This document shows, piece by piece, positions 16,195-23,770 of a stretch of DNA of 64,000 bases. The stretch comes from Hymenobacter sedentarius (GTDB lineage: Bacteria; Bacteroidota; Bacteroidia; Cytophagales; Hymenobacteraceae): the NCBI RefSeq assembly GCF_001507645.1, contig NZ_CP013909.1, forward strand, positions 310,001 to 374,000. Reading direction: 5' to 3'. Both the position numbers and the translations under genes were made by a program. The notes below the pieces were generated by a model that saw only the letters and a list, made by a program, of their open reading frames with translations, did no database searches and had not been told where the DNA came from. Positions within the stretch are counted from its first letter, which is position 1. Each line of letters opens with the position of its first letter.

Positions 16195-17271
16195 ATGACA
16201 GTCTGCGATTTTCTGGTAGTGGGCCACGGCATTGCGGGCGCCACCTTGGCCTATGTGCTGCGCCAGCGCGGCCACCACGTGCTGGTGTACGACCCCGGCC
16301 AGGACAACTCGGCCTCGAACGTAGCGGCCGGCCTCATGAACCCGGTGGCCGGCAAGCGCTTCGCCCTTTCGTGGCGGGCCGCCGAGCTGCTGCCCTACGC
16401 CGCCACCTTCTACCGCGAGCTGGAGCAGCGCTACGGCCAGCCCTTCTTCACCGAAACGCCCATCTTCAAGCTGTTTGCCTCGCTGGAAGAGCAGAATGCC
16501 GTGCTGGCCCGCAGCGCCGACCACCCCTGGGGCGACTTCGTGGCCGGCCTGGCCACCACCGACCCCGACTTGCCGGGCGTCCACGCCCCGTTTGGGGGCG
16601 CGTGGCTGCGGCATGGCGGGCACGTGGCCGTGCGCGAACTGCTGGCCGCCCTGGCTGCCGAAGGTGCCCACGACGGTTGGCTGCGGCGCGAAAGTTTTGA
16701 TTGGAACCGCCTCGTTACCGATGCCGCTGGCGCTACTTACGCCGGCCAGGTGCGGGCGCGCCAGGTCATCTGCTGCGAAGGCGCGGCGTCCGTGCGCAAC
16801 CCGTATTTCAGCTGGCTGCCCCTCACCCCCAACCAGGGTGAGGTGCTCGACGTGGAATGCGCGGGCCTGAGCACGGCCCAGGTGCTCAATCGGGGTGCCT
16901 ACGTGGTGCCAGTGGGCGGGGCGCAGTTTCGGGTAGGCGCGACGTACCGCTGGCCGCCTTTTGCCGAAGGCATCACGGCCGTAGCGCGCGAAGAGCTGGC
17001 GGCCCGGCTCACCGTTATTACCGACCTACCCTTTACGGTGGTGCGGCAGCAGGCCGGCGTGCGGCCGGCCGTGCGCGACCGCCGCCCGCTGCTGGGCCCG
17101 CACCCCACGGTGCCGTCGTTAAGCTTTTGCGGCGGCTATGGGTCCAAGGGCGTGATGCTGGCCCCGCGGCTGGCCCAACTGCTGGCCGATTGGCTGGAAG
17201 GGCACGGCGAAATTTGGCCGGATGCAGGCTTGGAGCGGTACCACGCCCTGCTGCCAGCCAGCGTAATTTGA
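16195..17271 (+). CDS. FAD-dependent oxidoreductase (DAO/glycine oxidase-like)
   Basis: A 358-residue flavoenzyme of the D-amino acid oxidase superfamily. The N-terminal dinucleotide motif is DFLVVGHGIAGATLAYVLRQ (residues 5-24), followed by the family segment NVAAGLMNPVAGKRF. The C-terminal part contains GVRPAVRDRRPLLGPHP and CGGYGSKGVMLAPRLAQLL, the second FAD-contact region typical of ThiO/DadA/MnmC-C relatives. The substrate is probably an amine or amino acid; the sequence does not decide which. The start ATG is preceded by a structured region with the heptamer array and a direct repeat. Confidence 0.82.
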   Translation: MTVCDFLVVGHGIAGATLAYVLRQRGHHVLVYDPGQDNSASNVAAGLMNPVAGKRFALSWRAAELLPYAATFYRELEQRYGQPFFTETPIFKLFASLEEQNAVLARSADHPWGDFVAGLATTDPDLPGVHAPFGGAWLRHGGHVAVRELLAALAAEGAHDGWLRRESFDWNRLVTDAAGATYAGQVRARQVICCEGAASVRNPYFSWLPLTPNQGEVLDVECAGLSTAQVLNRGAYVVPVGGAQFRVGATYRWPPFAEGITAVAREELAARLTVITDLPFTVVRQQAGVRPAVRDRRPLLGPHPTVPSLSFCGGYGSKGVMLAPRLAQLLADWLEGHGEIWPDAGLERYHALLPASVI

Positions 17272-17467
17272 GTATAATTGAGAATAGTGCTGCTGGGGTT
17301 ATTCCTGGTTTGAACAACGGAAATGGGGCCCGGCAACAATTTCGCGTTAAATGCCTTTACTTCAGCTCAACCCGGCCATTCCGCCATCGACTGAATCTTG
17401 GGCTGAACCCCACAAAAATTTTAGCGATTTAGCGGACTAATTTTCGCCTTTGCTCGTTGTTTCTCTT

Positions 17468-20400
17468 ATGAATATTCTACTATCCGCGAAGCGCACGTTG
17501 GGCACACTGGTGCTGCTGCCGTTGCTGCTCACCACTACGGCCCGAGCCCAGACGGCGCAGGAGCCGTTTGGGCGGGTGCGCATTCAGTACAAGCCGTTTC
17601 GCTGGCAGCAGCTCAGCACCCAGAACTTCAATGTGATGTACTACGAAGGCGGCGAGGCCAGCGCCCGCCGGGCAGCCGAGTACGCGGAGAAGGAGCTGCA
17701 GCGCATCACGGCGCTCATCGGCTACTACCCCTACTCCAAAACCACCCTGCTGTTTTACAACTCAGTGGGCGACCTGCGCCAGAGCAACATCGGCCTGACG
17801 GCCACCCAGCAGCAGGTAAATGGCGGCGAGACCCCGCTGGCCCGCATGAGCAAGGTCCAGATTGCCTTCACCGGCCAGGAAACCGAGTTTAAGCGCGAGC
17901 TGAGCACCCAGATAACCGAGGTGCTGCTCAACGACATGATGTACGGTGGCTCGCTGAAGGAAGTGCTGCAAAGCAGCTACTTGCTGCAGCTGCCCAACTG
18001 GTTTATTTCGGGTGCCTCGGCCTACGCCGCGGAAGGCTGGAGCGTGGACATGGACGGCTTCATGCGCGACATGAGCAAGCAGTACCCCACCGGCACCCGC
18101 ACGGCCCCGTACTTTTTGCGCAACCACACCTTGGCTGGCCAGAGCATCTGGAACTACGTGGCCGAGCGCTACGGCTACACCACCATCCAAAACATCCTCA
18201 ACCTGACGCGCATCACCCGCGATGTGGAAGTGGGCATCAGCTCGTCGCTGAACGTACCCTATAAGGTGTTCCTGAAGGATTGGCTCACCTACTACCGCGA
18301 GCTCAACGGCCAGCCCGTAGCCACGCTGGTAGAGCCGGACCAGAAATTCCGGCAGAGCGACCGCAACCGCCACGCCGACGTGTTCTCGCAGCCCATCATC
18401 AGCCCCAACGGCCAGATGGTGGCCTATGCCCAGAACGAGCAGGGCCGCTACCGCGTGGTGGCCATGAACCGCGACGGCAGCCACCGCCGGATACTGAGCC
18501 GCGGCGGCCACAAAACCCCCGACCAGCAAATCGAAACCCGCCTGCCCGCCTTGGCCTGGCGCGGCAACTCGCAAGTGGCCGTGGCCGAAATGAGCCGCGG
18601 CGAGATGGCACTGCACCTCCGCGATGCCGACGGCCGCGGGCTGGTGCGCCGGGTACGCGAGGCCATTCGCTTTTCGCGCCCCGCCTCGCTGTTTGGGGCC
18701 TACGACCAGGTCCTGAGCATGAGCTATGCGCCCGATGGCAAGGCCCTGGTGTTTAGCGCGGTGCGCAACGGCCAGAACGACATTTACCTGCTGCGGGCCG
18801 GCAGCCGCAAGGCCGAGCAGCTCACCAACGACTTGTTTGATGACGTGCAGCCGGTGTTTCTGCCCGGGGGGCAAGGGCTGGTGTTCAGCTCCAACCGCTA
18901 CCTCGATTCGGCGGGCCGGGCCCATACCGCCACTTTCCAGAACGTGGTGAACAACTACGACCTGTTTGTGTACCACCTCGACGGGCGCGCCACGCCGGTG
19001 GAAACGCTAGTGAGCACCATTTCGAACGAAACGCGGCCCCGGGCCATTTCCGATGACGAAGTGCTGTACCTGGGCGAGGAAAGCGGCGTGCGGCAGCTGT
19101 ACCGCTACTCACTGAAAACCAAGGAGCGCGCGCTCCTGACCAAGTGGCTGCCCAACACCCAGGACTTTGATTACAGCGCGCTGACCTCGGCGTTGGTGTT
19201 TGTGGCGCCGGCGCAGGCCCGCGACATCCTGTACGTTTACCCCACCTTCCCGCTGCCCGCGGCGCTGCCCCTCACCAAAACCGCTCGGCAGCAAACCCTA
19301 GAAGACCGGTCGGCTCCGCCGCGCGCGGCCGCGCCCAAGCCAGCTCCAATTCCAGCCCAAGCCCCGGCGCCGGTTTCGGCAGCCGCTGCGCCGCCTGACA
19401 CTACGGCTCCTGCCCCGCCGGCTACTCCGGCCGACTCGGCTGCTACCCCGCCCGCCGCTCCGGCCCCGCGCAAGAAGGCCAGCGAAACCGTGAACACCAG
19501 CGACTACCAGTTTGAGGAAGACGAGCCAGCCCAACCTGCCCAATCCAGACGGCGGCGCACGGCGCCCACGGCAGCCGTGGCCGCGGCCCAACCCCAGGCC
19601 GAGGTGCCGACCCTGACGGGCCCGTTCCGGTATGATACCCGCTTCATGGCCGACAACGTCTCGACCTCGCTGTACGTGGACCCGCTGCTGGGGCTGGGCC
19701 TGCAGTTCAAGGCCGCGCTGACCGACGTGCTGGAAAACCAGCGCATCGACGCCAGCCTGTTTGGCTTATTTGATTTGCGCACCAGCAACATTCGCGCGTC
19801 CTATACCAACCTCACCCATCGCTACGACTGGGGCGTGGCCTACCAAAAGCAGGCCTATTTCTTTGACATCAACAGCGGCCGCTACCGCTATGGCCGCCAC
19901 GAAATAGCGCCCACCATTGCCTATCCCCTCACGCACAACCTGAGCGTGCGCGGCGGCCCCCGCTTCGTCAACATCTCCCGGACGCTGCTCGGCGACGTAT
20001 CGACCGAAGACGACAAAAACACGAATTACCTGGGCTACAACGGCGAAATCGTGTTCGACAACAGCATTGCCACGGGGGTTAACATGGTGTCGGGCACCCG
20101 CCTCAAGGCCAGCGTGCTGAACCACACCAACATCAACGACAAGGGCCTGAGCTTCGGCAAGTTCGTGGTGGACCTGCGGCACTATCAGAAAATCAGCCGC
20201 TCCATTGTGTGGGCCAACCGCGCCAGCTACGGCCAGTTCTTTGGGCGCCGGCCCCAGATATTCCGGCTCGGCGGCATGGATGACTGGCTGAACGCCGCCT
20301 ACCAGGACGGCACCCGGTTTATCCCAAACTACTCGGCGCCGGACCAGGTCTTCAACCAGGAATTCGTGACCAACCTGCGCGGCTTCGATTACAGCGCCCG

Positions 20401-20773
20401 CAGCGGCCCACGCTACGTGCTGTTCAATAGCGAGCTGCGCATTCCCATTGTGCAGTACTTCGCCCGCAAGCCTATTTATTCAGGCTTCTTCCGCAACCTG
20501 CAGCTCACCGGCTTTGCCGATGCCGGCACGGCGTACTCGGGCACCAACCCCTTCGGCACCGACAACTCGGCCAACACCGAGCAGGTGATTCCCGCTGGCA
20601 ACTTCTTCTCGGCCACGGTCATCAACTTCCGCAACCCCTTCCTTATCGGCTACGGGGTGGGCGCCCGCACCACGCTGCTGGGCTTCTACGGCAAGGTAGA
20701 CGTGGCTTGGGGCCAGGAAGACTATGTTACCCACGGCCCGAAGTTCTACTTCTCGCTCGGCTACGACTTCTAA
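17468..20773 (+). CDS. Fusion of peptidase-like domain, TolB-like propeller and C-terminal barrel
   Basis: A 1101-residue exported protein. The signal peptide (LLPLLLTTTARAQ) is followed by a gluzincin peptidase MA-like domain, residues 35-270 (STQNFNVMYYEGGEASARRA, LQLPNWFISGASAYAAEGW). The position expected for HExxH reads ELSTQITEVL (about residue 142), so it is probably catalytically dead. Residues 295-600 are a TolB/WD40-like beta propeller (QPIISPNGQMVAYAQNEQGR, SMSYAPDGKALVFSAVRNGQ). A Pro/Ala-rich linker covers about 614-680, and residues 716-1101 alternate like an outer-membrane barrel. The probable placement is outer membrane with a periplasmic propeller; function unknown. The ATG at 17468 is preferred over an upstream TTG. 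Confidence 0.75.
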   Translation: MNILLSAKRTLGTLVLLPLLLTTTARAQTAQEPFGRVRIQYKPFRWQQLSTQNFNVMYYEGGEASARRAAEYAEKELQRITALIGYYPYSKTTLLFYNSVGDLRQSNIGLTATQQQVNGGETPLARMSKVQIAFTGQETEFKRELSTQITEVLLNDMMYGGSLKEVLQSSYLLQLPNWFISGASAYAAEGWSVDMDGFMRDMSKQYPTGTRTAPYFLRNHTLAGQSIWNYVAERYGYTTIQNILNLTRITRDVEVGISSSLNVPYKVFLKDWLTYYRELNGQPVATLVEPDQKFRQSDRNRHADVFSQPIISPNGQMVAYAQNEQGRYRVVAMNRDGSHRRILSRGGHKTPDQQIETRLPALAWRGNSQVAVAEMSRGEMALHLRDADGRGLVRRVREAIRFSRPASLFGAYDQVLSMSYAPDGKALVFSAVRNGQNDIYLLRAGSRKAEQLTNDLFDDVQPVFLPGGQGLVFSSNRYLDSAGRAHTATFQNVVNNYDLFVYHLDGRATPVETLVSTISNETRPRAISDDEVLYLGEESGVRQLYRYSLKTKERALLTKWLPNTQDFDYSALTSALVFVAPAQARDILYVYPTFPLPAALPLTKTARQQTLEDRSAPPRAAAPKPAPIPAQAPAPVSAAAAPPDTTAPAPPATPADSAATPPAAPAPRKKASETVNTSDYQFEEDEPAQPAQSRRRRTAPTAAVAAAQPQAEVPTLTGPFRYDTRFMADNVSTSLYVDPLLGLGLQFKAALTDVLENQRIDASLFGLFDLRTSNIRASYTNLTHRYDWGVAYQKQAYFFDINSGRYRYGRHEIAPTIAYPLTHNLSVRGGPRFVNISRTLLGDVSTEDDKNTNYLGYNGEIVFDNSIATGVNMVSGTRLKASVLNHTNINDKGLSFGKFVVDLRHYQKISRSIVWANRASYGQFFGRRPQIFRLGGMDDWLNAAYQDGTRFIPNYSAPDQVFNQEFVTNLRGFDYSARSGPRYVLFNSELRIPIVQYFARKPIYSGFFRNLQLTGFADAGTAYSGTNPFGTDNSANTEQVIPAGNFFSATVINFRNPFLIGYGVGARTTLLGFYGKVDVAWGQEDYVTHGPKFYFSLGYDF

Positions 20774-20790
20774 TACTAGTGGCGCATATC

Positions 20791-20828
20791 AAGAAGGTCC
20801 GGCTCAACTCAGCCGGACCTTCTTTTTT
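20791..20828 (+). terminator. Terminator after the propeller/barrel gene
   Basis: AAGAAGGTCCGGCT pairs with its complement over a CAACTC loop and is followed by TTTTTT. Confidence 0.88.
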
Positions 20829-20866
20829 GCCCTTGGTTTATCATCCGTTCCGGGCGGGTTCGGTCG

Positions 20867-20874
20867 TATCTTTG
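20867..20874 (+). promoter_or_regulatory. -7 box TATCTTTG upstream of ccmB
   Basis: A perfect TAnnTTTG match, 24 bases before the GTG start at 20899. It supports that start, because every longer in-frame option lies upstream of or inside the box. No good TTTG upstream element is visible. Confidence 0.65.
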
Positions 20875-20898
20875 CGGCCCGAAACTGAAACGCTGCCC

Positions 20899-21573
20899 GT
20901 GCCCCTGCTCCACGAAATTTCCACCTTGCTAGCCAAAGACTTCCGCCTCGAATGGCGGCAGCGCGCGGCCCTGGGGGGGCTGCTGCTGTACGTGGGCAGC
21001 ACGGTGTTTGTGTGCTTTTTGAGCTTCAGTTTACGCGGTGGGCAGCCTCCGGCGCCCGCCTGGAATGCGCTGCTCTGGGTTATCCTGTTGTTTGCGGCCA
21101 TCAATGCCGTAGCCAAGGGCTTCATGCAGGAAAGCCCCGGCCAGCGCCTCTATTACTATACGCTGGTGCGGCCCCAGGCCATTATTCTGGCCAAGATGCT
21201 CTACAATGCGCTGCTACTGGGCGGGGTGGCGCTGCTGGGCTTGTTCCTCTACACGGTGTTTCTGGGCAATCCCATTCAGGACGCGCCGCTGTTTGTGGGC
21301 AACCTGCTGCTGGGGGCGGTGGGGTTTGCCACCACACTTACGCTGGTGTCGGGCATTGCGGCCAAGGCTGGCGGCAATGGGGCCACCCTCATGGCCGTGC
21401 TGGGCTTCCCGATAATGGTGCCCATGCTGCTGCTGCTCATCAAGGTGAGCAAAAACGCCCTCGACGGCCTCGACCACAGCGTGAGCCAGCAGTCGCTGCT
21501 CACGCTGCTGGCCCTGAACATGCTGGTGGGGGCCGTGTCTTATTTGTTGTTTCCGTATTTGTGGAGGGGTTAA
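20899..21573 (+). CDS. ccmB: Heme exporter protein CcmB (ABC permease)
   Basis: A 224-residue membrane protein with about six hydrophobic segments, matching CcmB, the permease working with CcmA and CcmC in release of holo-CcmE. Recognisable features are the N-terminal LLAKDFRLEWRQRAALGGLL, the segment WVILLFAAINAVAKGFMQES and YYTLVRPQAIILAKMLYNAL. The GTG at 20899 is chosen from the promoter position and from homologous N-termini that begin just before the LxxDxRLE segment. ccmC follows after 2 bases, and no ccmA is seen nearby. Confidence 0.9.
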   Translation: MPLLHEISTLLAKDFRLEWRQRAALGGLLLYVGSTVFVCFLSFSLRGGQPPAPAWNALLWVILLFAAINAVAKGFMQESPGQRLYYYTLVRPQAIILAKMLYNALLLGGVALLGLFLYTVFLGNPIQDAPLFVGNLLLGAVGFATTLTLVSGIAAKAGGNGATLMAVLGFPIMVPMLLLLIKVSKNALDGLDHSVSQQSLLTLLALNMLVGAVSYLLFPYLWRG

Positions 21574-21575
21574 TT

Positions 21576-22241
21576 ATGAAATTTACCTGGTGGAAAGTCC
21601 TGACCGTCATTCTGCTGCTGTATTCGGCGGTGGCGGGCTTCCTGCTGCCCGTGCCGCGGCTGGCCATTGTGAATGAGAGCATTCGCAACCTGTATTTCCA
21701 CGTGCCCATGTGGTTTGCCATGATGGTGATACTGGGCACGTCGGTGTTCCGCTCCATGCAGTACCTGCGCAGTCCGTCGGCTAGGCTCGACATTCTGAGC
21801 CACGAAGCGGCTAAGAGCGGCATCGTGCTGGGCATCTTGGGCCTGGCCACCGGCAGCCTGTGGGCCAAGTACACTTGGGGCGCCTGGTGGACGCCCGACC
21901 CGCGCCTGAACGCCGCCGCCGTGGCCCTGCTCATCTACGGGGCTTACCTGGTGCTGCGCGGCTCCTTCCGCGACGAGCAGCAGCGGGCCCGCGTGTCGGC
22001 CATCTACAACATTTTCGCTTTTGCGGCGGCCATTCCGCTACTGTTTATCCTGCCCCGCATTTCGGGCAACAGCCTGCACCCCGGCCAGACCGGCAACCCG
22101 GGCTTCAACAAGTACGACCTCGACAGCACCATGCGGATGGTGTTTTACCCCGCCGTTATCGGCTGGATTCTCTTTGCCTTCTGGATGACCCAAGTGAGCA
22201 GCCGGCTGGCGTTTTTGCAATTGAAACTCGATGAAAAATAA
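21576..22241 (+). CDS. ccmC: Heme exporter/cytochrome c biogenesis protein CcmC
   Basis: A 221-residue, six-helix member of the heme handling protein superfamily, which loads heme onto CcmE. The tryptophan-rich motif reads AKYTWGAWWTPDPRLNAAAV (near residue 105), a version of WGxWWxWDxR with a Pro in place of Trp. Conserved histidines are in LYFHVPMW and ILSHEAAKSG. The gene starts 2 bases after the ccmB stop and overlaps the ccmD-like gene by 11 bases, so it is part of a tight operon. Confidence 0.92.
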   Translation: MKFTWWKVLTVILLLYSAVAGFLLPVPRLAIVNESIRNLYFHVPMWFAMMVILGTSVFRSMQYLRSPSARLDILSHEAAKSGIVLGILGLATGSLWAKYTWGAWWTPDPRLNAAAVALLIYGAYLVLRGSFRDEQQRARVSAIYNIFAFAAAIPLLFILPRISGNSLHPGQTGNPGFNKYDLDSTMRMVFYPAVIGWILFAFWMTQVSSRLAFLQLKLDEK

Positions 22242-22473
22242 CCTCCTGGCTCGCCTCGCCGGCGCGCTGTGCTTGCTGCAGTTCCTCTTATTTACTTCCC
22301 ACGCGGCTCTGGCTCAGGCAACTGATGCCCCCGAAATGGCCGATGGCCTGCGGGCGAGCGGCAAAATTTACGTGGTGGTAGCCGCCGTAGTCATTATCGT
22401 CGCCGGCTTGTTATTCTACCTGATATCGCTCGACCGCAAAGTGAGCAAACTGGAGCAGGAAATAAAAAAATAG
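22231..22473 (+). CDS. CcmD-like small membrane protein
   Basis: An 80-residue protein with an N-terminal hydrophobic stretch that could be a signal peptide (ending ALAQ) and one transmembrane segment (YVVVAAVVIIVAGLLFYLI) followed by a charged tail (SLDRKVSKLEQEIKK). The position directly after ccmC, with an 11-base overlap, and the single-helix plus basic tail design fit CcmD, which bridges CcmABC to holo-CcmE. Similarity is mainly in layout rather than residues. Confidence 0.72.
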   Translation: MKNNLLARLAGALCLLQFLLFTSHAALAQATDAPEMADGLRASGKIYVVVAAVVIIVAGLLFYLISLDRKVSKLEQEIKK

Positions 22474-22571
22474 CCGGGCACCCAAGCCACCCGCATGCTG
22501 TTACCATTTCGAGCATAAGCGCTGACTACAGTATTCGTGGAAGCCGCTTATATCCGAGCTAATCAGTGATT

Positions 22572-22997
22572 ATGAAGAAGTCGCACATTTTCATCATGGC
22601 CATCATTGCGGTGGCCGCCGCCATCATCCTCAGCACCACCGCCGATGCCAGCGTGTACGTGGGCTTCGGCGAGGCCCGGCAGCGGGCCGCCGAGGGCAAC
22701 ACCACCAAAGTACACGTGGTGGGCAAGCTCCTGCGCGACAGCCAAAAGCGCCCCATTGGGCTGGAATACGACCCCATGACGGACCCCAACTACTTCGCCT
22801 TCACCCTGGTAGACACCAACCGCGTGGCCCAGCGCGTGGTGTACAACAACCCCAAGCCCCAGGACTTCGATGCGTCGGAGCAGGTGGTGATTACCGGCAG
22901 CATGAAGGGCCAGGTATTCATGGCCGACAACATCCTGCTCAAGTGCCCCAGCAAGTACGTGAAGAAGGATTTGAAGGGGGCCACGGCTACGCGCTAG
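22572..22997 (+). CDS. ccmE: Cytochrome c maturation heme chaperone CcmE, CxxxY type
   Basis: A 141-residue periplasmic OB-fold heme chaperone with an N-terminal anchor (IFIMAIIAVAAAIILSTTA). The core (TKVHVVGKLLRDSQKRPIGL, YNNPKPQDFDASEQVVITGS, GQVFMADNILLKCPSKYVKK) follows CcmE. In the standard family the covalent heme-binding residue is His in a HxxxY motif; here the motif is Cys125-Pro-Ser-Lys-Tyr129. CxxxY chaperones are known from Desulfovibrio and archaea. The ATG at 22572 is used rather than the GTG at 22566. Confidence 0.9.
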   Translation: MKKSHIFIMAIIAVAAAIILSTTADASVYVGFGEARQRAAEGNTTKVHVVGKLLRDSQKRPIGLEYDPMTDPNYFAFTLVDTNRVAQRVVYNNPKPQDFDASEQVVITGSMKGQVFMADNILLKCPSKYVKKDLKGATATR

Positions 22998-23000
22998 TTG

Positions 23001-23420
23001 ATGGAAGGACTCGACTTTAGCGCTTTGGAGCGATGCCTGGGCACTTTGAAGCGGGCGCATAGCTGCCTGCTGCAACATGGTCCCGACTCGGATGACCACG
23101 ACTTATTTCGGGCTGCTTGCGTGAAGGAATTCGAGTTGATTCTGGAAATCGTGGTAAAGCTGCTGCGCCGGGTGTTGCGCGAGTACCTCACCTCCACGCG
23201 CGAGCTGGCCGAGATGAATTACAAGAATGTGTTTGGCCTCGCGGCGAGCCACGGGCTTCTTTCGGTAGACGAAGTGGACCGTTGGTTCTTGTACCGCGAC
23301 AACCGGAACACGACTGCCCACGAATACGGCCCGCTTTTCGCCGAGAAAATTGTGACAACGCTGCCCGCTTTTATTGTTGACTCGGATTCCTTCCTGGTCA
23401 GAATGCGCTACCAAGGCTAA
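23001..23420 (+). CDS. HEPN-domain toxin (HI0074-like nucleotidyltransferase partner)
   Basis: A 139-residue all-helical protein of the nucleotidyltransferase-substrate-binding HEPN group. The RNase-type motif Rx4-6H is intact in YRDNRNTTAHEYG (Arg102 to His107). The start is the ATG at 23001, 3 bases after the ccmE stop. It is followed by a minimal nucleotidyltransferase gene 10 bases downstream, the classic HEPN/MNT type VII toxin-antitoxin order. In known pairs the MNT protein AMPylates the HEPN toxin. The pair splits ccmE from ccmF. Confidence 0.88.
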   Translation: MEGLDFSALERCLGTLKRAHSCLLQHGPDSDDHDLFRAACVKEFELILEIVVKLLRRVLREYLTSTRELAEMNYKNVFGLAASHGLLSVDEVDRWFLYRDNRNTTAHEYGPLFAEKIVTTLPAFIVDSDSFLVRMRYQG

Positions 23421-23430
23421 CCCCACGCTT

Positions 23431-23760
23431 ATGCTCGACCTGCGCCCCCAAGACTTGGCCCTGGTGCTGCGCCTGGCAGCCCTCACGCTCCCAGTCTCGG
23501 TAGCCATATGGGCCTATGGCAGCCGCGTAAATGGCGACGCTTACGAGGGCAGCGACCTCGACTTAGTACTACGCTCCCCCGAACTGCAGGAATTACCCGC
23601 CGCTACGCTTAGCCGCTTCCGCGCCGCCCTGACGGAAAGTAACCTACCCATTTTTGTTGATGTTCACGACTGGGTACTTCTCCCCGCCAGTTTTCACGAG
23701 AGAATTTTAACCCGCTACGAAGTACTGCGCCCCGGTGCTACCGCGCCGGTTCCCGCTTGA
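23431..23760 (+). CDS. Minimal nucleotidyltransferase (MNT) antitoxin
   Basis: A 109-residue nucleotidyltransferase of the polymerase-beta fold. The active-site motif AYGSRVNGDAYEGSDLDLVL (residues 28-47) gives GSR and the paired Asp42/Asp44, and FVDVHDW supplies a third acidic strand. The ATG at 23431 follows the HEPN stop by 10 bases, and upstream codons overlap that gene. It probably neutralises the HEPN toxin by nucleotide transfer. It ends 10 bases before ccmF. Confidence 0.88.
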   Translation: MLDLRPQDLALVLRLAALTLPVSVAIWAYGSRVNGDAYEGSDLDLVLRSPELQELPAATLSRFRAALTESNLPIFVDVHDWVLLPASFHERILTRYEVLRPGATAPVPA

Positions 23761-23770
23761 TTTTTTGCTT

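Noticed and set aside
20707-20898. Long upstream extension of ccmB
   Set aside because: It would include the preceding terminator and promoter and adds no conserved residues.
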